Positions 1 through 7,873 of a stretch of DNA of 8,144 bases are shown piece after piece (position 1 is the first letter of the stretch; every line of letters starts with the position of its first letter). This DNA is from Thermoleophilaceae bacterium (GTDB lineage: Bacteria; Actinomycetota; Thermoleophilia; Solirubrobacterales; Thermoleophilaceae). The DNA lies in assembly GCA_013812485.1 (NCBI GenBank), contig JACCTJ010000045.1:1-8144 (forward strand), given 5' to 3'. A program made the translations under genes and the position numbers. Under the pieces are notes generated by a model. The model was not told where the DNA came from, made no database searches, and worked only from the letters and a program-made list of their open reading frames with translations.

Positions 1-2279
1 CCCTCGGCGAGCGCGACTCCCGCCCCGTACCAGGAGGGCAGCACGAGGCGGTTCTGCGTCCACGCGAAGACCCAGGGGATGGCGCGGAGGCCCTCTATGT
101 CCTGGGCGCCGCCGCGGTAGGCGGGCCGCGAGCCGATGTTGAGGCCGGCCAGCTCGTTGAGCGGAGTGATCTGCGTCAGGAAGGGCATGAAGTCCTCGTC
201 CGCGTTCACCAGCGCGTGGTAGGCGGCGCGCGAGCGCCCGGCTATGGCCTCCATCTCCTCACGGAAGGCGCCCTCGGCGCGAGCGGGTGGCGATGCGGTC
301 CCCAGCATCACCGCGGCCACCGTCTGCTCGAGCGAGCGGAGGGCGAGCTGGCGGTCCGAGTAGCGGGCCGAGATCGTCTCGCCCTGTACGGTGATGCGGA
401 TGCGTCCGTGCACCGTGTCGGGCGGCTGGGCGAGGATGGCGGCGTGGGACAGTCCTCCGCCGCGCGAGGGCGAGCCACCGCGGCCGTGGAAGAAGCGGAG
501 AGTCACGCCGTGGGTCTCGGCTTGCGCGGCGAGCTTCTCCTGCGCCCGGTAGAGCGCCCACTGGCTCGCCAGGAAGCTCGCGTCCTTGGCCGAGTCCGAG
601 TAGCCGAGCATCAGGTCCTGGGCGCCGGACCGCGCGTCGAGGTGCTCCCGGTAGGCCGGGTTGGCGTACAGGGCCTCGAGCGTCCCCTCCGCCCGGTCGA
701 GGTCGTCGACCGTCTCGAGGAGCGGCGTGACCCTCAGGTGGGTCGCGCCGCTGCGCTGCGCGAGCCACAGCGCGCACAGCACGTCCGACGCCCTCTCGAC
801 CATGGACACTACGAGCGTGTCGAGCGCCTCCGGGCCGAAGCGCACGCCGGCGCGCGCGAGAGCCTCGAAGGTCTGCAGCACGCGCTCGACCTCGTCGCCC
901 GCTTCCGACGCTTCCCCAGCGCCCGCCTCCGACGAGAGCAGGGCTTCCGTCAAGAGCCTCTGGCGTGTCTCCTCGTCCGCGCCCGCGAGCCCGGGGAGCA
1001 GCGCAGCGGCGGCGTCCCGCAGCGGACCCGCCGACTGACGCGCATCGAGGCGTGCGAGATGAAACCCGAAGCAGGCGACCTGGCGCAGCAGCGCCGTGAT
1101 GGCGCCGTTCGACACGTCCGACGAGCCGGTGCTCGCGCGGACGAGCTCGAGGTCGGCCGCCAGCTCCTGCGGTGACCCGTACCCCGGATCGTCACCGGGC
1201 TCCAGCGTGTTGGCGAGCCGCCACTCGACGAAGTTGAGCTTGAGGCGCAACGGCTCCGCGCGCAGGCGCGAGCCCATGGCCCCGGCAGCGCGAGGCAGTT
1301 CGTGCGCATCCCGCTCCAGCGAGGTGAGGAGGGGCAGGCCGGCAGGCAGATGGTCGGCGCCCTGCGAGTAGCTCAGCGCGAGCGCGCTCACTCGGTCGCG
1401 CAGCAACCGCAGGGCGAGCCGCCGGTGCGCCTCGAGCGTGGGAAGGAAGCCGTCGGGGTCCACCGCGGGGTTGCCGTCCATGTCGCCCCCGGCCCACGAC
1501 CCAAAGCGCACCGGCGTGGCCACGGCGGCCGGATCGCCGCCGAGACGTCGTGCCACCTCGGCGCACAGCGCCGGCACGGCGTCGAAGAGCACCGCCTCGA
1601 AGAAGAAGAGCACGTTCTGGACCTCGTCCTCCACGCGTAGGCGCAACCGCCGCACCGCGTCGGTCTGCCACCACAGGGCGAGCGTCTCCCGGATCTGTCC
1701 CCTCGCCTCCTCGCGCTCGGACGCGCTGAGGCGATCGTCCTGCACGATCTCGAGCGCGGCGGCGATGTGGCGCTGGTGGTTGAGGATGGAGCGCCGCCTG
1801 GCCTCGGTGGGGTGCGCGGTGAGCACGAGCTCGACCTCGAGCTCCGACGCCAGTGCGGCGACGCGTCGAGGATCCTCGTCTCGCAGGCTATGGGCGGCCT
1901 CGGCGAGCGACTCGCGCTGGCCGCCCACCTCGCCGTCGTAGCGGCGCCGCTCGCGCACGCGCTCGCGTCCCTCGGCGATGTTGGCGAGCGCGAGCTGCAT
2001 GGCGCAGGCGCGGATGAAGGGGGCCAGCGCCGCGTCGGAGGACTGGCGCAGCCCGGCGATCAGCCGCTCGGCGGCCTCCTCGTCACCCGCGCGGATGGCG
2101 GCCGCGTCTGCGTGGAGGCCGCGCACCGCGTCCCACAGCTCGGCGCCCTCCTGCTCTTCCACCACCTCACCCAGCAGCTCGGAGAGCAGCTCGGTCTCGC
2201 GATCGAGCGGGTCCTCAGCCGCGGGTCCGCTCCCGCTCGGGGCAGCGTCGGCAGGGGATGAGGTGAGCCTCTCGACCAC
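1..2279 (-). CDS. ppc: Phosphoenolpyruvate carboxylase, C-terminus cut by the window edge
   Basis: Cytosolic anaplerotic enzyme converting phosphoenolpyruvate and bicarbonate to oxaloacetate and phosphate. The frame is open without a stop from the GTG at 2279 to the left edge, giving 759 complete codons. Family motifs seen, numbered from that GTG: LVLTAHPTEARRR with the catalytic His at 156 (codon 1814-1812), SWAGGDMDGNP at 261-271, GYSDSAKDA with Lys564, FFHGRGGSPSRGGG at 596-609 (His598, Arg600, Arg606), QGETIS at 632-637, GSRPAYRGG at 716-724, and LRAIPWVFAWTQNRL at 731-745. The catalytic His lies at 156 against 138 in the E. coli enzyme, so the N-terminus is near full length and the start is credible. 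Bacterial homologues are about 880-930 aa, so some 120-170 residues, including most of the aspartate-inhibitor site, lie outside the window. No frameshift is visible. The gene begins at the stop of the biotin carboxylase fusion and is probably co-transcribed and translationally coupled with it. No clear Shine-Dalgarno precedes it; an in-frame TTG at 2285 is the alternative start. Family identity is essentially certain. Confidence 0.97.
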   Translation of the reverse strand, partial: MVERLTSSPADAAPSGSGPAAEDPLDRETELLSELLGEVVEEQEGAELWDAVRGLHADAAAIRAGDEEAAERLIAGLRQSSDAALAPFIRACAMQLALANIAEGRERVRERRRYDGEVGGQRESLAEAAHSLRDEDPRRVAALASELEVELVLTAHPTEARRRSILNHQRHIAAALEIVQDDRLSASEREEARGQIRETLALWWQTDAVRRLRLRVEDEVQNVLFFFEAVLFDAVPALCAEVARRLGGDPAAVATPVRFGSWAGGDMDGNPAVDPDGFLPTLEAHRRLALRLLRDRVSALALSYSQGADHLPAGLPLLTSLERDAHELPRAAGAMGSRLRAEPLRLKLNFVEWRLANTLEPGDDPGYGSPQELAADLELVRASTGSSDVSNGAITALLRQVACFGFHLARLDARQSAGPLRDAAAALLPGLAGADEETRQRLLTEALLSSEAGAGEASEAGDEVERVLQTFEALARAGVRFGPEALDTLVVSMVERASDVLCALWLAQRSGATHLRVTPLLETVDDLDRAEGTLEALYANPAYREHLDARSGAQDLMLGYSDSAKDASFLASQWALYRAQEKLAAQAETHGVTLRFFHGRGGSPSRGGGLSHAAILAQPPDTVHGRIRITVQGETISARYSDRQLALRSLEQTVAAVMLGTASPPARAEGAFREEMEAIAGRSRAAYHALVNADEDFMPFLTQITPLNELAGLNIGSRPAYRGGAQDIEGLRAIPWVFAWTQNRLVLPSWYGAGVALAE

Positions 2280-2285
2280 GGTCAA
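2277..2285 (-). other. Carboxylase stop / ppc start junction (possible coupled translation)
   Basis: On the minus strand the junction reads CTTTGACCGTGGTC. The carboxylase stop is TGA at 2284-2282. The ppc frame has GTG at 2279-2277, two bases after that stop, and also an in-frame TTG at 2285-2283 that would overlap the stop as TTGA, a typical four-base stop/start overlap. No purine-rich ribosome site is seen in the last codons of the carboxylase, which fits re-initiation by terminating ribosomes. Which start is used cannot be decided from sequence alone. Confidence 0.6.
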
Positions 2286-5200
2286 AGAGTAAGGCCGTCG
2301 CGAGCTGTGGAGCCGGTGGCTGCTTGCCTTTTCTCCAGTGTCCCCCGGATGCCTCGTTCAACTGCTTCGATGACGTGGGGCCGCAGCCGATCAGCAGGGA
2401 TGATGGCGTCGATCGAACCGACGCGGAGCGCCCGCTCCACGCTGTGGACGTCGTCGAACTCGTCCGCCACCTCGCCGAGCTTCTCCGAGCGCACCGTGGC
2501 CCTCACCTCGGCCAGTTCGGCCCGTAGCCGGGCTCGCTCGTCGTCGTCCACCTGGTCCACCCGAGCCTCGAGCTCGACCACACGTTCATCGGCGTCGGTG
2601 CGCTTGCCGATGTCGCGCGCGAAGACGGTCGCGGCCGCCGGAGCGCCGCCGATGACCGAGGCGAACGAGCCCTCGACGGCGATTACCTCCATGTTGTCGT
2701 TGAGCGTCCCGGAGAAGACGACGAAGGCACCTCCGTGGTAGCGAGAGACGACGCAGAAGACGATCGGGCCGTCGAAGTTGACCACAGAACGGCCGATCTC
2801 GGCCCCGTACTCGAGTTGCAGCTCGCGCAGCGACTCGGGCGAGCCGTCGAAGCCCGAGAGGTTGGCCAGCACCACCACGGGTCGGTTACCGCTGGCGGCG
2901 TTGATGGCCCGGGCCACCTTCTTCGAAGAGCGCGGGAAGAGCGTCCCCGCCGTCCACTGGTCGGGCCCGTCGGCGGGCAGAAAGCCGCTGCGGGGGAGCG
3001 GCTGGGACTCGATGCCGAGCATGGTCACCGGATGGCCGCCCAGGTGGGCGTCGAAGACGACCGCGCTCTCGGCGGCAGCCATCGCCGGCCAGCGCTCCAG
3101 CTGCGGGTGGTCTTGGTCGGCCACGGCTCGCATCACCGTGCGGATGTCGAAGGGCTTCTTGCGCTCGGGGTTGGTCTCCTGCGAGAAGATGTCGCCGACG
3201 GTTCGGAAGTCGCTGATGGGAGCGGGGTGCGGGAAGGTGCGGACGTCGCGGTCGACGGGGTCGGTCGTCGGCGCCCTCCGCGGAAAGCGCTCGCCGGGTG
3301 CGAGGTAGGTGTGCTCGTAGTGGGCGAACAGGATCTCGCACGCCGCGGCCAGATCCTCAGCCCAGTACTGGGCCTGGCCGTTCGGACCCATGATCCGGTC
3401 GTAGCCGCCGATCCCGAAGTTGTCCTCGGCCGAGACGCCGCCCGAGTAGTCGAGTGCCTGCTTGCCGGTGAGCACCATGGCGCTGTCGGGCGTCATGACC
3501 AGGATGCCGCGCGTGTGCAGGAGCATCGTCGCTTCCGCGTTCCAGTAGGGCTGAGCGCCGACGTTGATCCCGGTGACGACGACGTTGACCTCGCCACGGG
3601 CCTGCGTGAACGTGATCAGGCGGCGCAGCACCCGGGAGATCCAGTCCATGTTCTCCGAGCCGCTCTCCATCGAGATCGCCGCTCCGGCCGACACGGCGAG
3701 CCACTCGACGGGCACCTGCATCTCCTCGGCGAGGTCGAGCGCCCGCATGATCCGAACGGACTCGGGCTCGGCGATCGATCCGAGCGCCTTGGTCGGATCG
3801 CCGAAGATGGCGACGCGAGCCATCCCCTCGGGGTAGCGGTCGGTGATCGTCCGCACCAGTCCGACGACGATTCCGGCGGCGTTGCCGCCGAAGGGACGCT
3901 CGACCGGCACGAGGCGGCCGTCCTCGTCGAGGTCGTACTCGGTGAACGTCCCGCCCGCGCGAGTCAAGAGCGGGATCAGCTCGTACGGGTACACGTGCCC
4001 ACGGCGCCGCGCCCGCAGCACCTTCTCGGCGTACTCGTCGAGGGGCGACAAAGGCTCGGTCGGCGGCTCTGTAACGGAGAGCGTGACCCCCGCGCCGGCC
4101 TGGTAGGAGAAGCCGAGGGCCATGTGGCGCAGGTCGCCGTCGGCCGGAGCGGGGACGCGCGCCTCGATCGACACCTCCTCGAGACCCAACCCGGTCGTCA
4201 GCGGAGCCAGCGTCCGGGTGAACGAGAGCAGCTCGTCGAGCGGGACCTCTATCGGCGGCCAGACGTAGAGGAGCACTTGATTTCCGTGCAGCCGCCCGTT
4301 GGAAGGGCGCTGGGCCTGGGCGCGGCGGATGCTGTCGAGGCATGCGGCGAGGACGCGCTCGGGCTCGGGCAGGGCGGTGAGCCGGCCGGAGGAGTCACGC
4401 ACCTGGGTGATATCGCGCACGTCGGCCAGCGCCACGAGCCGTTCGTCGGACGGATTCTCGCGGGCGGCGCAATGGAAGAGGTGGACGTCCTCGACCGCCG
4501 GCAGCCGCGTGAGGTCGAAGTTGGAGAGTCGCCAGAGATGCAGCCGGCGCGCGATCATCGGGTGAAGCTCCCGGGTGACGCGCTCCTCCTGGAAGCCGTC
4601 ATTGCCCAGGCGGAACGTGAAGTAATGGACGTCGGCCCCGGCCCGGCCGCTCACCGCCACCACCACCCTTGCCACCGTCGGGGGCAGCTCCGCCGCGTCG
4701 ATGATTGCGAGAAGCTCGGTGGCCATGGCGTCGGTCTCGGACGGCGGCTCGCTCCAAGAGAGGTAGAAGTCGACGACGGCCTCCGAGCCGGGGGCCTCAG
4801 ATGCGAGCGCGGCGACGGCCGTGGCCGCCGCGGGCAGCTCCGAGGCCTCGGTCAGCGCGGTGATCACCTGAACATCTCGCCCGTCGGCCGCGTAACGGGC
4901 GGTGAGGAACTGCCGTCCGTCGCGGACGTGCGGGCGCACCTCCTCGAGCGCATGGATCCTGTAGTAGCGGCGGGTGAGGAGCTCGAGCATCGGCTCGTGG
5001 CCCTCCTCCCCGCCGATCCGCTCCGCCAGGAGCCGGATGAGTGGCTGCGGGCTTGCGACGAGCGCCTCGATGCGGTCGGCGTAGTCGGGGGCGTCGGGAT
5101 GGGCGGCCAGGTAGCTGAGCTGCTCTCGCACGGTGGCCAGGACCTGCTCGCGGGCCTGCTCGATGACGGGCTGGTCGAACAGGCGGAAACGCACGCTGCG

Positions 5201-7849
5201 GGCGAGCTCGCCCACCACCGGATAGCGGAGCTGCGCCGCGACGATCAGCCGGTCGAGAGTCTCGTGGAACTCTTCCCTCAGTCGCTCGGGCAGTGCCTCG
5301 GCGTGCTGGAGACGGCGGTCGAGGAGTGCCATCACTGCCGGAACCTGTGACGGCGCGCGCAGGTGGCCAAGGAAGATCCGGTAGACCGCCTCCTCGAGCT
5401 CGGGCCCCCGCTCGAGATCGTGCACGCCGTAGTGGGCCAGCGCGCGTGTGAGTCTGGCCCGGAACGTCTCGGGCAGACCCTCGCGTTCGAGGTCGAGTGA
5501 GTGGAGGTAGGTGCGGAAGTGCTCGCGGGGGCTGCGGACGCGTTCGCCTTCCTCCTCCTCGAGCTCCTCCCGCTCCGTCGCCGGCCAGTTGCGAGAGAGC
5601 TCAGCCAGTTCGGCGAAGATCGTGAGGATCTCGAGCTCGCCGTGGAGCACCTCGGGGTCGTCGGGAGGCAGCTGGTCTCGGGCCCGCTCGAACTCGGCGA
5701 CGAGCCGGCGGGCTTCCTCCTCATCGACGTCAAAGCCCATGATCAGGCTGCGCAGGGCATCTAGGAGCTCTCGCGCGCGGAGGCGGGGGCCGGACTCGGC
5801 GGGGCTCACCAGCGCGCCGAAGGAGATCCGCGGTGCGTCGGGCGCCGCCGCGTCTTCCACGGTCCGCGGCTCGACGCTCACCAGCGGCGCTCCCCCCTCG
5901 ACGTGGACGCTGCCCGCAACCAGGACCTCCCGCACCCTCCCGGCATGCGTGGCCACGATCGTCATCTCCATCTTCATCGCCTCCAGGACCGCGACCGGCG
6001 ATCCGGCCTCCACCTCGTCGCCCGGGGCCACGTTCACGGCCACGACGAGCGCGGGCGCCGGGGCCCGGACGACGCCCCCTTCGTCGCGAGACACGCGGTG
6101 GGCGACCCCCTCGACCTCCACGAGGTGATCCAGACCGTCGGTGACGGAGTCGATCCTGAGCGCTCGCCCGCCAGCCGAAAGCCGGCGCGCGAAGGGACGC
6201 AGCGGCTCGACCTCCACGTCGACGGTCGCGCCCTCGGCCTCGATCTTGTAGCGACGCGGGCCCGTCTGGGCGACTGCCAGACGGTAGGTCTGCCCGCGAT
6301 GGCGGAGCTCGGCGGTCCGGCCGATCTCGTGGCCGGCCTGAGCCCGGCCGCGACTGGCGGCGGCATAGAAGCCGCGGCGCTCGAGCTCCTGCTCGGAGTC
6401 GTAGACCTCGATCGCGGCGGCGAGCAGAGCGACGTCGCCGTGGCGCGTGGGGATGTGGCCGTTCGAGGCGACCAGGCGGTCGAGCCAGCCGGTGTCGGCG
6501 GTGCCGGCGACCATCTCCGGACGCTCGAGCAGGTCGAGCAGGAACGACTTGTTCGTGGCCCCCCCACGCACGACCACGGTCGTCTCCGCGAGCGCGCGCT
6601 GCAGCCGCGCTCTCGCCTCCGCGCGGTCCCGCCCCCAACCTATGACCTTGGCGATCGTCGAGTCGTACTCGGTGGGTATGGCGTCGCCTTCGGCGAGGCC
6701 GGTCTCGACCCTCACCCCCGGCCCGGACGGCAGCCCGAGGAGCTCGACGGTCCCGGGGGCGGGGGCGAAGCCCCGTTCGGGGTCCTCGGCGTTGAGCCGG
6801 GCCTCGATCGCGTGACCGGATGCGCGCGGCGGCTCGCCCTCCAGGCTTCCGCCCCGCGCCACGTGGAGCTGGAGCTTCACGAGGTCGAGCCCCGTCGTCA
6901 TCTCCGTGACGGGATGCTCGACCTGAAGACGGGGGTTGACCTCGAGGAAGGCGAAGGCCTCCTCGTCGGGCTCATAGAGAAACTCGACGGTGCCGGCGTT
7001 GCGATAGCCGGCCGAACGGGCCAGCTTGACGGCCGCAGCCCGCAGCTCGTCCTCCCGCTCGGCGCTCAGGGCCGGGGAGCTCGACTCCTCGATCACCTTC
7101 TGGTTGCGGAGCTGGATCGAGCAGTCCCGGACGCCCGCTGCCCAGACCGTGCCGTGGTCGTCGGCGATGATCTGGACCTCGACGTGCTGCGCGCCGGTGA
7201 CCAGGCGCTCGATGAAGATCGTCGCATCGGGGAAGGAGCGGAGCGCCTCGGCCCGCGCGCCCTCGAACGCCGGCGCGAGCTCGGCCTCGCAAGCGGCCAC
7301 GCGGATACCCCGCCCGCCGCCGCCGGCCGCGGCCTTGATCATGACCGGATAGCCGATCGCCCGGGCGTGTTCGACGGCGTCGTCCGCCGTCTCGACCGGC
7401 TCGCGGCTCCAGGCGGCCACCGGCACGCCCGCCTGCTCGGCGAACAGCTTGGCCCCCACCTTGTCGCCCAGGCGGCGCATGACGTCGGGCGGCGGGCCGA
7501 CGAAGACAACGCCCACGCGGGCGCACAGCTCGGCGAAGGCAGGATCCTCGGCGACGAAGCCCCAGCCGACCCAAGCCGCGTCGGCCCCGCTTTCGCGTAG
7601 CGCCCGCTCGAGCTCGCCGTGGTCGAGATAGGGGCTCTTCTCCCCGCCGATGAGAACGGCCTCGTCGGCCTCGAGCACGAACATCGCCTGGCGCTCGGCC
7701 TCGGTGTGGAGGGCGATCGTCCTGATCCCGAAGCCGTGCTCCAGGTTGAGCTCCCGCACAGCGCGGATGAGGCGTACGGCCGCCTCGCCGCGGTTGACGA
7801 TCGCTACGCGCGTGAAGCCGGCGTCACCGTTCGAAGGGGTCTCTGACAT
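2282..7849 (-). CDS. Single-chain, eukaryote-type acetyl-CoA (acyl-CoA) carboxylase, 1855 aa
   Basis: Probable biotin- and ATP-dependent carboxylase making malonyl-CoA (or another carboxyacyl-CoA) in the cytosol, with all functions in one chain. Residues from the ATG at 7849: biotin carboxylase about 14-470, with glycine-rich ATP loop at 172-183, HVEVQ (His222), NQK (Lys251), NPRLQVEHPVTEM (Asn305, Arg307) and GHAIEARLNAEDP (Arg351); BT region about 480-590; biotin carrier about 592-660 with EAMKM (biotinyl-Lys626, codon 5974-5972); central region about 665-1280; carboxyltransferase about 1281-1745; coiled-coil-like stretch and C-terminal tail 1750-1855. This order is that of eukaryotic ACC. 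WVGWGFVAEDP, GPPPDVMRRLGDK, HLWRLSNFDLT, GHVYPYE, MVLTGKQAL, GGYDRIMGPNG and EVADEFDDVHS each resemble eukaryotic ACC signatures. Eukaryotic ACCs exceed 2200 aa; this one is shorter. Two arginines expected in the eukaryotic carboxyltransferase appear replaced, so the acyl substrate is uncertain. Start: the ATG has a weak SD-like GATGGA; an upstream in-frame TTG at 7900 would add 17 residues but lacks an SD and family similarity. Pyruvate carboxylase is excluded because no HMG-CoA-lyase-like domain is present. Confidence 0.93.
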   Translation of the reverse strand: MSETPSNGDAGFTRVAIVNRGEAAVRLIRAVRELNLEHGFGIRTIALHTEAERQAMFVLEADEAVLIGGEKSPYLDHGELERALRESGADAAWVGWGFVAEDPAFAELCARVGVVFVGPPPDVMRRLGDKVGAKLFAEQAGVPVAAWSREPVETADDAVEHARAIGYPVMIKAAAGGGGRGIRVAACEAELAPAFEGARAEALRSFPDATIFIERLVTGAQHVEVQIIADDHGTVWAAGVRDCSIQLRNQKVIEESSSPALSAEREDELRAAAVKLARSAGYRNAGTVEFLYEPDEEAFAFLEVNPRLQVEHPVTEMTTGLDLVKLQLHVARGGSLEGEPPRASGHAIEARLNAEDPERGFAPAPGTVELLGLPSGPGVRVETGLAEGDAIPTEYDSTIAKVIGWGRDRAEARARLQRALAETTVVVRGGATNKSFLLDLLERPEMVAGTADTGWLDRLVASNGHIPTRHGDVALLAAAIEVYDSEQELERRGFYAAASRGRAQAGHEIGRTAELRHRGQTYRLAVAQTGPRRYKIEAEGATVDVEVEPLRPFARRLSAGGRALRIDSVTDGLDHLVEVEGVAHRVSRDEGGVVRAPAPALVVAVNVAPGDEVEAGSPVAVLEAMKMEMTIVATHAGRVREVLVAGSVHVEGGAPLVSVEPRTVEDAAAPDAPRISFGALVSPAESGPRLRARELLDALRSLIMGFDVDEEEARRLVAEFERARDQLPPDDPEVLHGELEILTIFAELAELSRNWPATEREELEEEEGERVRSPREHFRTYLHSLDLEREGLPETFRARLTRALAHYGVHDLERGPELEEAVYRIFLGHLRAPSQVPAVMALLDRRLQHAEALPERLREEFHETLDRLIVAAQLRYPVVGELARSVRFRLFDQPVIEQAREQVLATVREQLSYLAAHPDAPDYADRIEALVASPQPLIRLLAERIGGEEGHEPMLELLTRRYYRIHALEEVRPHVRDGRQFLTARYAADGRDVQVITALTEASELPAAATAVAALASEAPGSEAVVDFYLSWSEPPSETDAMATELLAIIDAAELPPTVARVVVAVSGRAGADVHYFTFRLGNDGFQEERVTRELHPMIARRLHLWRLSNFDLTRLPAVEDVHLFHCAARENPSDERLVALADVRDITQVRDSSGRLTALPEPERVLAACLDSIRRAQAQRPSNGRLHGNQVLLYVWPPIEVPLDELLSFTRTLAPLTTGLGLEEVSIEARVPAPADGDLRHMALGFSYQAGAGVTLSVTEPPTEPLSPLDEYAEKVLRARRRGHVYPYELIPLLTRAGGTFTEYDLDEDGRLVPVERPFGGNAAGIVVGLVRTITDRYPEGMARVAIFGDPTKALGSIAEPESVRIMRALDLAEEMQVPVEWLAVSAGAAISMESGSENMDWISRVLRRLITFTQARGEVNVVVTGINVGAQPYWNAEATMLLHTRGILVMTPDSAMVLTGKQALDYSGGVSAEDNFGIGGYDRIMGPNGQAQYWAEDLAAACEILFAHYEHTYLAPGERFPRRAPTTDPVDRDVRTFPHPAPISDFRTVGDIFSQETNPERKKPFDIRTVMRAVADQDHPQLERWPAMAAAESAVVFDAHLGGHPVTMLGIESQPLPRSGFLPADGPDQWTAGTLFPRSSKKVARAINAASGNRPVVVLANLSGFDGSPESLRELQLEYGAEIGRSVVNFDGPIVFCVVSRYHGGAFVVFSGTLNDNMEVIAVEGSFASVIGGAPAAATVFARDIGKRTDADERVVELEARVDQVDDDERARLRAELAEVRATVRSEKLGEVADEFDDVHSVERALRVGSIDAIIPADRLRPHVIEAVERGIRGTLEKRQAATGSTARDGLTL

Positions 7850-7858
7850 CGCTACGTG

Positions 7859-7864
7859 TCCATC
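7859..7864 (-). promoter_or_regulatory. Weak Shine-Dalgarno-like site for the ATG at 7849
   Basis: GATGGA on the minus strand ends nine bases before the ATG at 7849-7847. It pairs only partly with the anti-SD sequence (the core is TGGA). It still favours the ATG over the in-frame TTG at 7900, whose nearest purine-rich stretch (GAGG at 7927-7924) is too far upstream. Together with the absence of conserved residues in the extra 17 codons, this decides the start chosen here. Confidence 0.3.
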
Positions 7865-7873
7865 ACGAGCGAG

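Noticed and set aside
216..1175. Plus-strand open frame of 319 codons antisense to ppc
   Set aside because: Shadow of the PEP carboxylase frame, which is continuous and motif-bearing on the minus strand across the whole stretch.
1..2279. Possibility that ppc is a frameshifted pseudogene, since several shorter frames cover it
   Set aside because: Reading the minus strand codon by codon from 2279 to 3 gives no stop and no shift, with all expected motifs in one frame. It is simply truncated by the window edge.
2735..5350. Plus-strand open frame of 871 codons antisense to the carboxylase
   Set aside because: It mirrors the GC-rich third positions of the minus-strand gene. Its translation is low-complexity Arg/Gly/Val/His/Asp-rich, has no recognisable domain, and the opposite strand carries clear family motifs throughout.
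5903..7600. Plus-strand open frame of 565 codons antisense to the biotin carboxylase and biotin carrier domains
   Set aside because: Same codon-bias shadow. It lies opposite conserved catalytic motifs, and its own product resembles no family.
2282..7849. Pyruvate carboxylase or urea carboxylase as alternative identities for the large gene
   Set aside because: Pyruvate carboxylase has a TIM-barrel carboxyltransferase before a C-terminal biotin domain. Here the biotin lysine is at residue 626 and is followed by a crotonase-fold-type carboxyltransferase. No allophanate hydrolase-like or urea-carboxylase-like segment is seen.
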